Of a DNA stretch of 64,000 bases, positions 10,550 to 24,600 are shown in pieces. The notes beneath the pieces were generated by a model. The model ran no database searches. It worked only from the letters and a program-made list of their open reading frames with translations, and had not been told where the DNA came from. The position numbers were made by a program, and so were the translations under genes. The stretch is from Pelobates cultripes (lineage: Eukaryota > Chordata > Amphibia > Anura > Pelobatidae): the NCBI GenBank assembly GCA_933207985.1, contig OW240921.1, positions 1,744,434 through 1,808,433 of the forward strand. Reading direction: 5' to 3'. Position 1 is the first letter of the stretch. Each line of letters begins with the position of its first letter.

Positions 10550-12618
10550 CTGTCAGGGGAAAGAAATATATTGTGTTACCCAGAAATACTATGAATGGAG
10601 CAAAACTGCAACTTGTAGAGCTTGTAGTTACTCATGGATTGACAGTACAGAGGTACTGACAGATTAACACAACTGACAGGACAGAGGTACTAACAGATCC
10701 GAAATACTGACAGGACAAAGCTACTGACAGATCTGAACAACTGACAGGACAGAGGTACTGACAGATCCGAAATACTGACAGGACAGAGGTATTGACAGAT
10801 CCAAACTCCTGACAGGACAGAGGTATTGACAGATCCAAACTCCTGACAGGACAGAGGTATTGACAGATCCAAACTGCTAACAGGACAGAGGTACTGACCG
10901 ATCCGAACTACTGACATGACAGAGGTACAGACAGATCCAAATTACTGACAGGACAGAGGTACTAACAGATCCGAAATACTGACAGGACAAAGCTACTGAC
11001 AGATCTGAACAACAGACAGGACAGAGGTACTGACAGATCTGAACAACTGACAGGACAGAGGTACTGACAGATCCAAACTGCTAACAGGACAGAGGTACTG
11101 ACCGATCCGAACTACTGACATGACAGAGGTACAGACAGATCCAAATTACTGACAGGACACAGGTACTGACAAGAACAGAGGTACTGACAGATCCGAATTA
11201 TTGACAGGACAGAGGTACTGACAAGAACAGAGATACTGACAGATCCAAACTAATGACAGGACAGAGGTCCTAATAGATCCAAACTATTGACAGGACAGAG
11301 GTACTGACAGATCCAAACTAATGACAGAATGGAACTATTAAGAGCTTTTTATTATTGTGTTTTTATCTTCTAGCACAATCTAAATTAAAGTCAAAATCGC
11401 TTAAGATTAAACAATATTTAATTAATATTTCAGTAAGTGATATTTCTAGAACTCTGTTACTGTGATAAACACATGCTAGCCCGCCTTTGTGGTTTTCATC
11501 GAACAGAGAGTGTTTAAATCTTAAATTGTGTTTATTAAAAGAGCACTACACGGTCAGGAACGCAAACATGTATTCCTGACCCTATAGTGTTAAAACCAAC
11601 ATCTATCCACTCTGCCACCCCTCTTGCCTCCCTAACCCTAAATATAGTAAAATCTTAGCCACTTAGTAACAAACACTGGCCAAAGTTAGCATTTATATTT
11701 GTTTGTGTGTGAAAAATGCAAAAAACTAATATGAACGCTAAATTTGGCCAGTGTTTGCGACTAAGTGGCCAGTGGCGTCGCTAGGGGGGGGCAGAGGGGG
11801 CCATGGCTCCCCCTACATCATGTGCCCCCCCCCAAATGCCGGCAACTTGCTGGCCATGTTCTTACATTATATTCCTTCGGACTGTAACAGTGTGTGAGTG
11901 TGTGACAGCCCGAGGGAGGGAATGCAGGACAGAGCAGCTGGAGCGCTGGGTGCTGTCTGTGGAGACAGCAGCTTCCTCGGCACAGGCCCTGCCCCCAAAC
12001 GAAGCCCTGCCTCCCGCACATAAGCCCCGCCCATTGTTAAGCAGCAGACCATGCTGTTGTTGGAAAAACAAGAAGATGGCTGTCTGACCCCCAGCAACAG
12101 CCTCCAGTGACAAGTAGGCTGTGTGTGTGTGTGTATGGACTCAGCAGTCTGTGTGTGTGTGTGTGTGTGTGTGTATGGACTCAGCAGTCTGTGTGTGTGT
12201 GTGTATGTATGTGTGTGTGTGTATGGACTCAGCAGTCTGTGTGTGTGTGTATGGACTCAGCAGTGTATGTGTGTTTATGTATGTATGTGTGTGTGTGTAT
12301 GGACTCAGCAGTCTGTGTGTCTGTGGACTCAGCAGTCTGTCTGTGTGTATGGACTCAGCAGTCTGTGTGTATGTGTGTATGGACTCAGCAGTCCGTGTGT
12401 CTGTGTTTGTATGGACTCAGCAGTCTGTGTGTGTGTGTGTGTGTGGACTCAGCAGTCTGTGTGTGTGTGTGTATGTATGTGTGTGTGTATGGACTCAGCA
12501 GTCTCTGTGTGTGTGTGTATGTATGTGTGTGTGTGTGTATGGACTCAGCAGTCTGTGTGTGTGTGTGTGTGTGTGTGGACTCAGCAGTCTGTGTGTGTGT
12601 GTGTGTGTGGACTCAGCA

Positions 12619-12657
<39 letters not shown>

Positions 12658-12666
12658 GATTCAGCA

Positions 12667-12697
<31 letters not shown>

Positions 12698-15600
12698 GAT
12701 TCAGCAGTCTCTGTGTGTGTGTATGTATGTGTGTGTGTGAATGGACTCAGCAGTCTGTGTGTCTGTGGACTCAGCAGTCTGTATGTATGGACTCAGCAGT
12801 CCGTGTGTGTGTTTGTATGGACTCAGCAGTCTGTGTGTGTGTGTGTGTGTGTGTGGACTCAGCAGTCTGTGTGTCTGTGGACTCAGCAGTCGGGGTTAAA
12901 TGTGCCCCCCTACTTTGGTCCCTGGCCCACCATGTGCCCCCCTAAAAATGAATCCTAGAGACGCCACTGTAAGTGGCTACTACAAAAGACTGGACATTCC
13001 CCATTTTGAATACCCTGGGTTGTCTACTTTTTCAAATGGTATGTCACGGTGGGGTTAATTTTCATTTCTAGGCAACAATAGCAATTTACAAAAACAGAAA
13101 TAGGCAAATCTTAAGTTTGACCCTGTAACTTTCTAAATCACTATAAAACCTGTACTTGAGGGTTACCGTTGTACTCGTGAGATATTACTCAACACAAATA
13201 TGAGTGTTTTAGAGCAGTAACATGTATTATACTGATAATATCATCAGTGAAATGGCAGTTTATGTGTAAAAGATGCAAAAAAAACCAAATATAAAGGCTA
13301 ATTTTGGCCAGGGTTTGTGACTAAGTGGCTACTAAAAAGACTGGATATACCCCATTTTGAATACAGTGGGTTATCTACTAAAAAAAAGGGTTTAATGGGG
13401 GTAAGTTACATTGGCGGCTTCACAAATGTCCCAAATAGGACATGGGTGCATGATGACCAGCTGTGAAAATTCCAAGTTGGAAAACTTAATGCGCACCCTC
13501 CAAATAAGGTATTTTAGCCCCCAGAGAACCCGACACACCTATACATGGGGGGTATCACTGTACTCAGGAGATGTTGCTGAACACATATTGGGGTGTTCTT
13601 TGGCAGTAACCCTTAAAGTTCTCAGTACATGTACATTCTTAAACTACTAAGTGTGTCAAAAAAAATCACCAATTATTATAATTTTTTTTTAATTTGGCAG
13701 ATTGTTGATAAAATAGTTGCATGAAAAGAGTCAAAATATCACAAGTTTAACATCTTAGGTTGTCTTCTTTTAAAAAATACATACATGTGAAGGGTTATTC
13801 AGGGATTCCTGACAGATATCAGTGTTACAATGTAACTTGAGTAAATTTTGAAAACAAAAAAATGGTTTGGAAATAGCAAAGTGCTACTTGTACTTTTTGC
13901 CCTATAACTTGCAAAAAAAAAAAAAAGCTAAGAACATGTTAACATTGGGTATTTCTAGACTCCAAACAAAATTTAGAAACTATTTAGCACGGGTGTTTTT
14001 TTGGCGGTAGTAGATGCGTAACAGATTTTGGGGATCAAAGTTTGAAAAAGTGTGTTTTTTTTACATTTTTTTTAATCATATTTTATAATTTTGTTCATAG
14101 TAAATTATATGATATGATGATGATAATGGTATCTTTAGAAAGACCATTTAATGTCTAGAAAAACGGTATATAATATGTGTGGGTGCAGTAAATGAGTAAG
14201 AGGAAAATTACAGCTAAACACAACCACCACAGAAATGTAAAAACAGCCCTGGTCCCAAACAGTAAGAGAATTGAAAAGCGGTCTGGTCACTGAGGGGTTA
14301 AATAATATTTACAGCATAAATGGTTTCAATGGATTTTATCGGTATAATGATAACAGGAAAAACAGATTTAAAAACATTTAAACAACAAAAAAATATGCAA
14401 ATTAATAAATTCAAACATCTACCGGGATCTGAAATAATTTACAATAATTTAAACTGTGAGAAAAATCCAAAATTATATTTAAAAAACGTTGGTGGATTGC
14501 CAAATAATTTAATTATACAGTTTACTCACCTTTATACACACATCCACCAGGAACTTCAAAATTATCGACTCTAAAGATCCATCGACCAGGATAGTTGACA
14601 TTAGAGGTTGACTTGATCTTCAAGACCTCTGCCGTTCTGGACCCAGGGATATTGAAGTAGTGTGATACATCACCACTATTGAATCCAGCCTGTTAGAAGC
14701 GAGGCAAACACGTTTAGAGTATGCTTTTCTCATAAGACCAGACAGTAGGTTGCTATGGTGGGGTACCAGGGCCGGATTAACATAGGGGCTGATGGAGCTG
14801 CAGCTCCAGGCCCAGGCCCATGGAATAGGCCCATTGATTTAAAAAAAAAAAAAAAAAATTTTTTTTTTTTTTTTTTTTTTTTTCACACACTACTTTTAGG
14901 GATTCCACATGGCTTTTATTTTATTGGCACAGCCAGTATTTGAGGCTGCCTGGCTGGTGCCAATATTGCAGTGATACTGGCAATATAAATGCTGGTATTT
15001 TTCTCAGTATAAATGGAGATTACTCTGCAATACCAGCACTGGCCAGTAGGGGTCACTGTATGTGGAGACAGGCAGGGATAGGAAGTTCCAGCATATCCCT
15101 CCCTGCCTATCTATACTCACTGATCTGCAGGGGTGCAGCTACAGAGAGTCCAGACAGCAACTCCCACCCTGCAGAAACAGCCTACAGCTCAGGGAAGTAA
15201 GGGATGGGGGAAAAGGCTGCAAGGAGACATACACTGAGACACTAAGGGGCACTGGGAGACATTATGGCAGACACTGGGAGACATGGGGACACTGAGACTC
15301 TAAGGGACATGGGAGACATTATGGCAGACACTGAGACACTAAGGGACACTGGGAGACATGGGGACACTGAGACACTAAGGGACATTGGGAGACATTATGG
15401 CAGACACTGAGACACTAAGGGACATTGGGAGATACATTATGGCAGACACTGAGACACTAAGGGACATTGGGAGATATTATGGCAGACACTGAGACACTAA
15501 GGGACATTGGGAGACATTATGGCACAGACACATGGGGACCCCATGTCCCCCAGCCAGTGTCCCTGGTGTCTCAGTGCCCCCTAGTCTCCCAGTGACCCCT

Positions 15601-18600
15601 AGTCTCCCAGTGCCCACAGTCTGCCAGTGCCCACAGTCTGCCAGTGTCTCACTATCCCCATGTCTCCTATTGCCTCAATGTCTCTCAGTGCCTCAAGTGT
15701 CACAATGTCCCCAAGCTAGTGTTCCTAGTGTCTGTGGCCCTGGTGTCTCAGTGTCCCCATGTCTCCCAGTGCCCCCATGTCTCAATATCCCCATGTCCCC
15801 CAGTCAGTGTCTCTAGTATCTTTGTCCCTGGTGTCTGTGTCCTCATGTCTTCAAGTGTCCCCTATTTTCCCATTGTCCCCATGTGTCCCCTTAGTCTCCC
15901 AGTGTCACTGGTGTCTCCTTGTCCCTAGGTCTCCCCGTGTCCCCAGGTCTCCCCGTCTTCCTAGTGTCCTAGTGACATGGGGACCCTGGGATACATGGGG
16001 ACACAGGGAGACATGGGGCATTGAGACACTGATACATAGGATCACTGGGAGACCTGGGGACACAATTAGGGGACACTGGGAGACATGGGGCACTGAGACA
16101 CTGATACAAAGGAACACTGAGACCTGGAGTAATCGACACATGGGGGCACTGAGTCATGAGGGCACTGGGAGACATGGGGGCACTGGGAGGAATCCATCTA
16201 TACAGCAGATTTAAACTAAGTAGTTTTTTGGTGATTTTACAGCATTTTCTCTTATGTCACTCCTTGTGATTTACATCATGTGATGTCACCCATACATATT
16301 TAATTATGCAAATTAGCAAGGCCGGTATGTTTTTCCAAGAAAGGTGGCAACCCTAACTACTTTTCACATACTCTTACTTAAGTATGGAAACTTAAGAGGG
16401 ATGTATGGGAACAAAACTTGTGTGGACTGGCTGACAATGAATATAGTTAAAGGGACACTAGAGTCACCAGAACAACTACAGCTTATTGAATTTGTTCTGG
16501 TGAGTAGAATCATTACCTTCAGGCTTTTTGCTGTAAACACTGTCTTTTCAGAGAAAATGCAGTGTTTACATTACAGCCTAGTGATAACTTCACTGGCCAC
16601 TCCTTAGATGACTGTTAGAGATCCTCCCTGGGTCATGGCTGCCTAAAATGAATCCAAACATTCAGTATCTCCTCCCTCTGCATGCAGACACTGAACTTTC
16701 CTCATAGAGATTCATTAATTACATTAATCTATATAAGGAGATGCTGATTGGCCAGGGCTGTGTTTGAATCATGCTGGCTCTGATCCTGATCTGCCTCTTT
16801 GTCAGTCTCAGCCAATCCTATGGGAAAGCACTGTGATTGGATCAGGCCACCACTTCTAATGATGTCAGCAGACTGCTTGTTTTTATGAGCCTAACAGCAT
16901 GCAGAGTTACAGCTTCAGGCTTGAATATAGTAGGATTTTGCTATATTTATGGAGACATGTGGGGCCCAGGGGGCTAGATGGTGGTGTTAACACTATATGG
17001 TCATGAATTCATGTTTGTGTTCCTGACCCTATAGTGATCCTTTAAGGTAATGCTGACTTTGGTCTCTCTAACACTGTGGCATGTTCCCTTTCTTCTACAC
17101 TCGCTACATACAGCTTTTCTCTGTCCCAGACCATATACCAGGAGCTTCTGCCTGCTAGTAAGAAGGTAAGGAGACAAGTGGACGAGCGAGTGCTAGGGGA
17201 CGGTCCTTAGAAAGCGTTGAGTGAGCGCATCATTAGATGCATTTATGCCAAGCTCAGGGTGCTGTCTGCATAGTATGCCCTTAGTTGGCTAGCTGCATGA
17301 TTGGCAGGCAGTCTGACATGCATTCATGCCAGGGTGGCCTTCTAATTCTTTGAGCAGACATGTCCTCTTTTTGGGCATGTTTGCCCCTTTTGGCAGGTTA
17401 CGTGATTTGTGTCAGTGGCACACCCTTTTACCATGCCCATTGACTTCCTGCTTGACTGGACACAGCTGTTAGGGGTTATGGATTACTTGAAAGATGAAAA
17501 CATAAATTAGAGAGAGATTAGCCTAGGGTATGTGTTTTCTTATAGCTGCTGTTTTCTTTCTCTCCAGCACCATCTCCATCTCCATCAGATACATGATGCT
17601 TGGGAGTGTTTTACTGTTTTTGGTCGATATGATTCTGTAATTAGGCCCCTCATAATTGTCAGCACCAGGCCCACTGGGCTCTTAATCTGGCCCTGTGGGG
17701 TACATTGACGTTGTGGCAGGTTAATGACCACATACTCTAACCAAACCACCATTAGTTTTGCCTAGGTTAGCTGTTTTAAAAAACAAACAAAAAAAACCCA
17801 TTATAATCTGTAAACTTTGAAATTCCCGTTTTTATTATTATTATTGCCATTTATATAGCGCCAACAGATTCCGTAGCGCTTTACAATATTATGAGAGGGG
17901 GGATTTAACTATAAATAGGACAATTACAAGAAAACTTACAGGAACGATATGTTGAAGAGGCCCTTGCTCAAACGAACTAACAGTGGGTGGGGGTTTTATG
18001 CGCTGGATCTTGTATGTTACACTTTTATAGTTTCTGTTCTTGTTATTTAGAGAAGTCACAACTATTAACAAGTAGAACATTCTCGGTAATACAGTACCTG
18101 AGCTGGCGTTCCCCCCAATCCTGTTTCAGGGTCCCCATCACTAGCTGTTCCGGTCGTCCACTGGATGTCGTCATAGTTCATGATGACAAAGTATCTGAAG
18201 CCATCGGTTGTGAGAGCAGCTTGGAATGTGTTAAACTGGGCGTTGGTGTAAATATAAAGACACAGAATTAAGCCCTGGGCAGCAGCAATGGCTAATATAT
18301 CAATCCAATATATAAAATAGAAGCAAAGAAGAATACTGACATTTAAATAGCAGAGGACAGTGGGAAATGAAGTGTAAGCTCACCAGCCCCCATAAAAGCA
18401 AACCCCTTCTTGCTGTAAATAATGCTTAGAAATAGCCTTCTAACAATAAACAATTTCATTTAAATATAAACACCTAAATATGTCACTTTCTCCATAATCG
18501 AGATTAATGATATTCTTTTAGTAATACTAATCATTTCATTATTTAGCAAGAGGGGGAATTTATTTTAATGTGCTTACTAAATAAATTAAGCTGTTTTTGT

Positions 18601-21600
18601 AGAATAATGTACACGCTGTTCTGCTTCCTGAGTGTTTTCAAGCTGTGAATAGATGATTTCAGATCATTCATAAGCAAATAATATCATAGTTATATTATAA
18701 GGATCTGCCCATCACTTAACATTTTATTAAACTAAATTAAGGTCGTTTTTTCTCCAGAATAAGATGCAGCGCTTGGGCCGCAGATCAAGGTGGTGTTGTT
18801 GCTGCGCCTTGCTTGCAGTTCCGCGGTCGGGGCCATAGGGTGAGGACCGGGATCACCCCCACCGGTCCAGAGGGGGGGGGGAACAGGGCCAGGGTCACGC
18901 GGTTTGGGCCTCTGGCTGGGTTCTGTTAGGCAGGATAGCGGGGCAGCAGCCATCTGCCCCACTCACCGCCGGAGAAGGCCCCAACTGGGACATTGAAGAT
19001 TTCTCCTCTAGGGGACTGAAACTTGAGGAGCCAGCCTCTCCCTGGATTCAGTGTTCCCTTTGCACTGAGGACCATTGCAGTTGGTCTGCTTTTACTTAAA
19101 AAGTCATGTTTTAAAAGCTTTAACGTTGATAACGTTGCAGGAGCTGGTCTTGCTTGCGACCGTCCAGCTCGGCGATCCGGACCCGCCCCCCTTTTTTTTT
19201 TAATTAGACTAGCCAAATAAACATTTTCTCCTCGCTGTGCAGTGAATGTTGAAAGATAAATATCTTATCTGTTAGAAGCTCAAATTTTGATTGGCTACAG
19301 AAGTCACATGGTTTAGCTAGCCAATCAGTAATTATCAGGGTCAGAAAAATATGCATGAGATTCCAAGATGTTCGCCTTCTTGGGGTTATGCACTAAACAC
19401 TAGATTATGTCCGGCTGGGCAAAATCCATAGAAAATGAACATATTCCAACCACAAACCCAATTCTCATGTTAACTAAGGTATAAACTCAGTACTCAGATG
19501 ATAGCTCTCCTGATTTGGTTTCCTACTTTCATTGATCAGGTTTTACCCACATAGACTTTATTCAGGTCTGCTGAGAAATGTCAGAATTTACAAGAGACGT
19601 GATTTTGCTAAAATTATGCTTATTGTGAAATCTTGCTAATTTAGTTGTTTTGGAATAAAATGTTAAAATCCCTTCACATTCCAGATTAGTAAATAACTCA
19701 TTCACTATCGATTTTCTGGAATGCCACCATCTTCCTGCATCACGGAACGGTTACAGTTATTTAATGTATAACCTGCTACAGGTGTCTACATTGTATAGCA
19801 TCTAGAAGACTTGTTTTGACTAGCCAAGCTATGTACTTAGTTACCACTGTTTTATGGTCCCTGGAGGTGTTACCAACCGATATTGCAATCTAACTGGACC
19901 ATTACCGGCTTGGCGCACTGTGATGTAACACCAACGTAGACACGTTATATAATTCCTGTATTTATTTTTCTAAAAAAATTGAATTAAAAAAAAAGAAACC
20001 GTCCATAGCAGCATAATGTCATGCAGACATCCAAAGTGAAACTCTATTTTTGCAGATGTGGTGTAGCTAGTCCCTTTTAGTACCGTAGTGGTGAGTGTGT
20101 GTGTTTTTGTGTTCAAGTGTGTGCATGTTAGTTGGTTTTGTTTTGAGATTCTAGTTATTCTGTCCCAATTCAATTTTACATTTTTTTAATTGAATCTTTG
20201 AAAGGTTACATTGAAACAAGCTGAGCCCACCTTTTCAGATGCTGACCCGTAGTAGGCCACTTTGTCCCAGGTGGCTATAAAGGCCCAGGTTGGAATGAAA
20301 TGCTGCTCAGGTAGATGCTTTTCCATATCTTTGGTTATCATTTTTAACAGATTGTCGTCTGTGCTCTCCCGGTAATATACGTCGCCATGCAGCTCGTTGT
20401 CCACATCTCCCCAGAATGGGGTCACAAATGTTTCTCCATTGGTCAGGGGGAAAGCGTCTGGAGTGTATTGGAAAACGGCCGTTTTAAAGGAAATCACTCC
20501 GTTATTATTTACCTGGAGATCAATAAATCTATTAATATATGTATTCTTTTTAGTTTATGAAACATGGCTTAGTTTACAGTGCTCTCATCTAAAGAAAAAA
20601 GGAACTATTTAGAAACATAGAAACATAGAATGTGACGGCAGATAAGAACCATTCGGCCCATCTAGTCTGCCCAATTTTCAAAATACTTTCATTAGTCCCT
20701 GGCCTTATCTTATAGCTAGGATAGCCTTATGCCTATCCCACGCATGCTTAAACTCCTTTACTGTGTTAACCTCTACCACTTCAGCTGGAAGGCTATTCCA
20801 GGCATCCACTACCGTCTCAGCAAAGTAATACTTCCTGATATTTTTAAACCTTTGCCCCTCTAATTTAAGACTATGTCCTCTTGTTGTGGTAGTTTTTCTT
20901 CTTTTAAATATAGTCTCCTCCTTTACTGAGTTGATTCCCTTTATATATTTAAATGTTTCTATCAGCATTTAAAGAGAATGATGCTTACAAACAAAGTTGT
21001 GTATTCTTTACTGAAGAATTTAAAACCAACTGAGATGGAAACTTCACCAGACGTCCCGTCGTCTTGCACCGGATTCTTGTGGTCACCCTCCGACGGTCCA
21101 TATGGATAGAGTAGAGATTCTATGAATAAATTAGAACAATAAAAGTTGAATTGTTTAAAGTCATACATTTTTCTTGTTTACAATAAAAGATTAAATGCAT
21201 TTTAGCCATTGTCATATTATTTTGCAATATGTATGCATGAATTAATACAGTTTTTTCAACAAGTCTTCTGGCTTAGCCTCCCAGCATGTGGTCCACTATC
21301 TCCATTTATAGGAAGCTCAGCATATATGACTAAAGGCCATGGATAAAGCCAAGAAGTGAAACGTGTTTACAAATCCTGATGTTAATGCAGACATTATTTA
21401 CGTATTCCCATGTCACATGGTATTGTCTGGATAAGTGTCTCTTCCCATAAAAGTGGATATAGAGGTAGTGGCTCCAACTGAGCAGTATACTACGATATGG
21501 ACTGACACACATTAACTACCCAGTCATTATGGAGAGACGAGAAAAAGATCTAGAATATCGTGGTATACTCCCGATACTGTGCACTGAGAAACTTAAATAA

Positions 21601-24600
21601 ACCCAAAAATACAGACTATCGTGATAAAAGACCTCCCAAATATGCCTGTAGCAACGGAACATTAAGGTTATTGTAAATCAGCCATCTCTCCCCAGAGGTT
21701 TCATAACAAACATTGGATTTGTGTTACAGTTTACCTGATTCTGAATATCCTCGGCCAAGTGTCAGAGCCAAAACTGCAGAAAAAAAATCATATGAACATT
21801 AGAGCCTCTAATTTACAATGTAACGTCTTTAACCCCTTAAGGACCAAACTTCTGGAACAAAAGGGAATCATGACATTTCACACATGCCATGTGTCCTAAG
21901 GGGTTAAACATATTCATATTAAACTCTACTATACTCACTGAGTGCCAGGAGGAAATGACTTTTCTTGACAAACGCCATCCTGTCCTGAAAGATCCACACT
22001 CTGAAAAAGAAACGGCATTATCTCAGTCTACATGTCTGTCTCTCTCCCTCTCTCAGTCTACATGTCTGTCTCTCTCCCTCTCTCATCTGCCTGTCTGTCT
22101 CTCTTATTCCATCTCTCGTCTGCCTGTCTGTCTCTCTCCCGCTCTCATCTGCCTGTCTGTCTCTCTTATTCCATCTCTCGTCTGCCTGTCTGTCTCTCTT
22201 ATTCCATCTCTCGTCTGCATGTCTGTCTCTCTTATTCCATCTCTCGTCTGCATGTCTGTCTTTTTTTTTATTTATTTTTATTATACATCAGAATGTGATA
22301 TTTGTCATTTCATACCTCGTGTAATCATAATAGAGGGGATCAAATACCAAATCATCATATCTATTATTTAGTTCTCTTTTCTCTCTCTTTATTATTTATC
22401 CAAATATATATTTATATCTATATATCATTCTATTTCCTTTCTCTCTATCTACCGTTCCTTTACCCCTTTATTTTCCCCTCTTCTTTCCCTTTTTATTAAC
22501 TAACCACTTCTTCTGTTTTATTGAACATCTAACGTCTAAAAACACTTAGAGACTAACTTAAACAGACATTTGCTTGGTTCACAGTAAAAAAATAATAATA
22601 AAAAATATTAGGCTCGAGGGGGGAGGGGAGGAAAAGGGGCTTATCCAATAATCTCATAGTCGGGAGAAACTGTTTAGCTAAAGGAAAAAAAGGAAAACGA
22701 ATATCTAGCACAAGAAAGACATGAAGAGATAATTAACTAAACACAAAGAAATGTACTATTCAGATCCATTTTTTTTACCCATCTGTCCCAGTAACTATAG
22801 TGGTGGCCCTTTTTTGGTGCAGAATTGGCAATGGCTCTTTCTATTATACATTGCACAATACTTTGGGCATGAATCTTAGACCAATTATCTACATTGGTGG
22901 ATTTCCAATTTCTGGCTATTGAGGTTTTCACAGCCATTAAAATATGAAGAATAATGGGTCTAAATTCTTTATTAAACACCGTCATGTCCATATGTAGTAG
23001 AGCCATACTTGGGGTTAATATAATCTTCATTTCCAATAAGGATGATAAGTATTGATTTAATTTCTCCCAAAGAGGTCTAATTTTCGGACAATCCCACCAC
23101 CAATGTCTGAAATCCGCAATTGATTCATTACATCTCCAACAATTAAATGGCGATGTAGGATACATTTTTGCAATCTTTTGAGGTGTTCTATACCATCTAT
23201 TTAATATTTTATAATGGGTTTCGTGAATATTTAAGCAATGACAAGCTTTGTATAATGTATTAAGGGAATTATTCCATTCTTTCATAGTTATATCATTTTG
23301 CAAATCAGAATTCCATTTACTAATTGCCGGGGGGATTGGTTTAACCTCAGTCTTGTATATTATTTTTTTACATTTACTAGTCAGATGGGTATAGTCTGAT
23401 TGCACATATATTTGTGAGAGAAGCTTAACTGGTAACTCAAGAGGATTAGATTTTAAAAACGTGCCTAAAAAGGATTTTATCCTAATGTAGTTGAACCACT
23501 CGGTCACGGGAATACTGTATTCAGTTTGGAGTTGTTCATAAGATTTCAGTTTATTTCCTATTAGAAGATAGGATATCATTTTTATACCTTTTTGAATCCA
23601 AACTTCTAGGTTTATATCTGTCATTAGATCAGACAGTATATTTAAATTTATATCAGGAAGTATCTTCATTTTTAGGCCCATCTGCCAATATTCCAGCGTA
23701 TAACTTAATATCTTCATTTAACAGAGAGATCGGCCGGTAACTGTCTACTTTTTCTGGGTTCTTACCTGATTTTAATATTGGGACAATATTACCCTTAAGA
23801 ATTTCCTGCGGGATTTTAGTTTTTAATATAAATTCATTAAAAGTAGTCTATAAGTGTGGTGATATTTCATCCCTAAATAATCTATAAAAAATCCCGGGAA
23901 ACCCGCCTGGGCCTGGCCCTTTATTAGGTCGCAGTGTCTCTATCCTTGTGTGTATTTCAAGTAGAGAAATTGGGGGCATTCAGTTCCTTCAGTTGAGATT
24001 CCGAAATCTTTGGTATGATCTTATCTTTAAAGTAATCTTTTGGGTCCGATTGGTTATGAGGTAAATTATATAATGAATGATAATAATCATTAAAAGCCTT
24101 TCCTATTCTCTCTGGAGAGAGGCAGGTCTCGCCCTTATATAAGATTTTAGACATTTTTTGTTTGTTTAGTTTCTCTTCTGAGTCTGTCAGTTAAGAGTTT
24201 ATTTGCCCTACTCCCTGTGTAGTAAAAAGTTGCCTTTAATCTTTCAAGTGTTTTGCTTACTTTCATTATTAGTAGTTCGTTAATCCTGTCTTGTAGGGTA
24301 GAGATTCTATTTGACAGCTGCTCACTTGGAGCTATTTTGTTATCTCTTGAGAGATTATATAGTTGAATTTGCAGATTCGTTAAATCTCTTTCTCTGTAAT
24401 CTCTATTCTTATAATTAATAAACCCCTAATCACTGCCTTATATGAGCAACATATTCCCAAAGGGGGGATCTGGTCAGATTGATTCTCTTTAAAATAATAA
24501 TTTGTCTGTTTCTTAATGAAATCTATATTGTTTTTATTTGAAAGAATAGAATTATTTAGTCTCCATTCTGGTTTTGGAATCTCAAAGGTGTCCTTAATAT

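Larger units (their letters stand above)
11640..14297. mobile_element. piggyBac-type non-autonomous repeat (degenerate)
   Basis: AT-rich interspersed sequence with an internally repeated block (CTAAGTGGCTACTA..GACTGG, near 11690-11770 plus 12970-13060, again at 13260-13380, related text to 14290). Its right end reads CTGGTCACTGAGGGG then TTAA at 14298-14301, the piggyBac-type format. A hAT element (11770-12969) is nested in it. The left boundary is uncertain. Confidence 0.45.
14767..17695. mobile_element. Non-autonomous hAT element 2 (2.9 kb), gene A intron
   Basis: Termini CAGGGCCGGATTAAC and TTAATCTGGCCCTG with a perfect 8-bp duplication TGGGGTAC at 14759-14766 and 17696-17703. No transposase is visible. 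It contains a poly(A)/poly(T) stretch at 14840-14883, GAGACACTGGGA arrays at 15230-16195 and a nested TTAA MITE. It lies between two NIDO exons of gene A, 70 bp from the nearer one. Confidence 0.92.

Noticed and set aside
12107..12958. Long Cys/Val-rich ORFs of up to 283 aa
   Set aside because: They are translations of (GT)n with GGACTCAGCAGTCT in all three frames; no start context or non-repeat domain.
18732..19220. Short ORFs in the GC-rich block
   Set aside because: Under 100 aa, low complexity, overlapping on both strands; composition effect.
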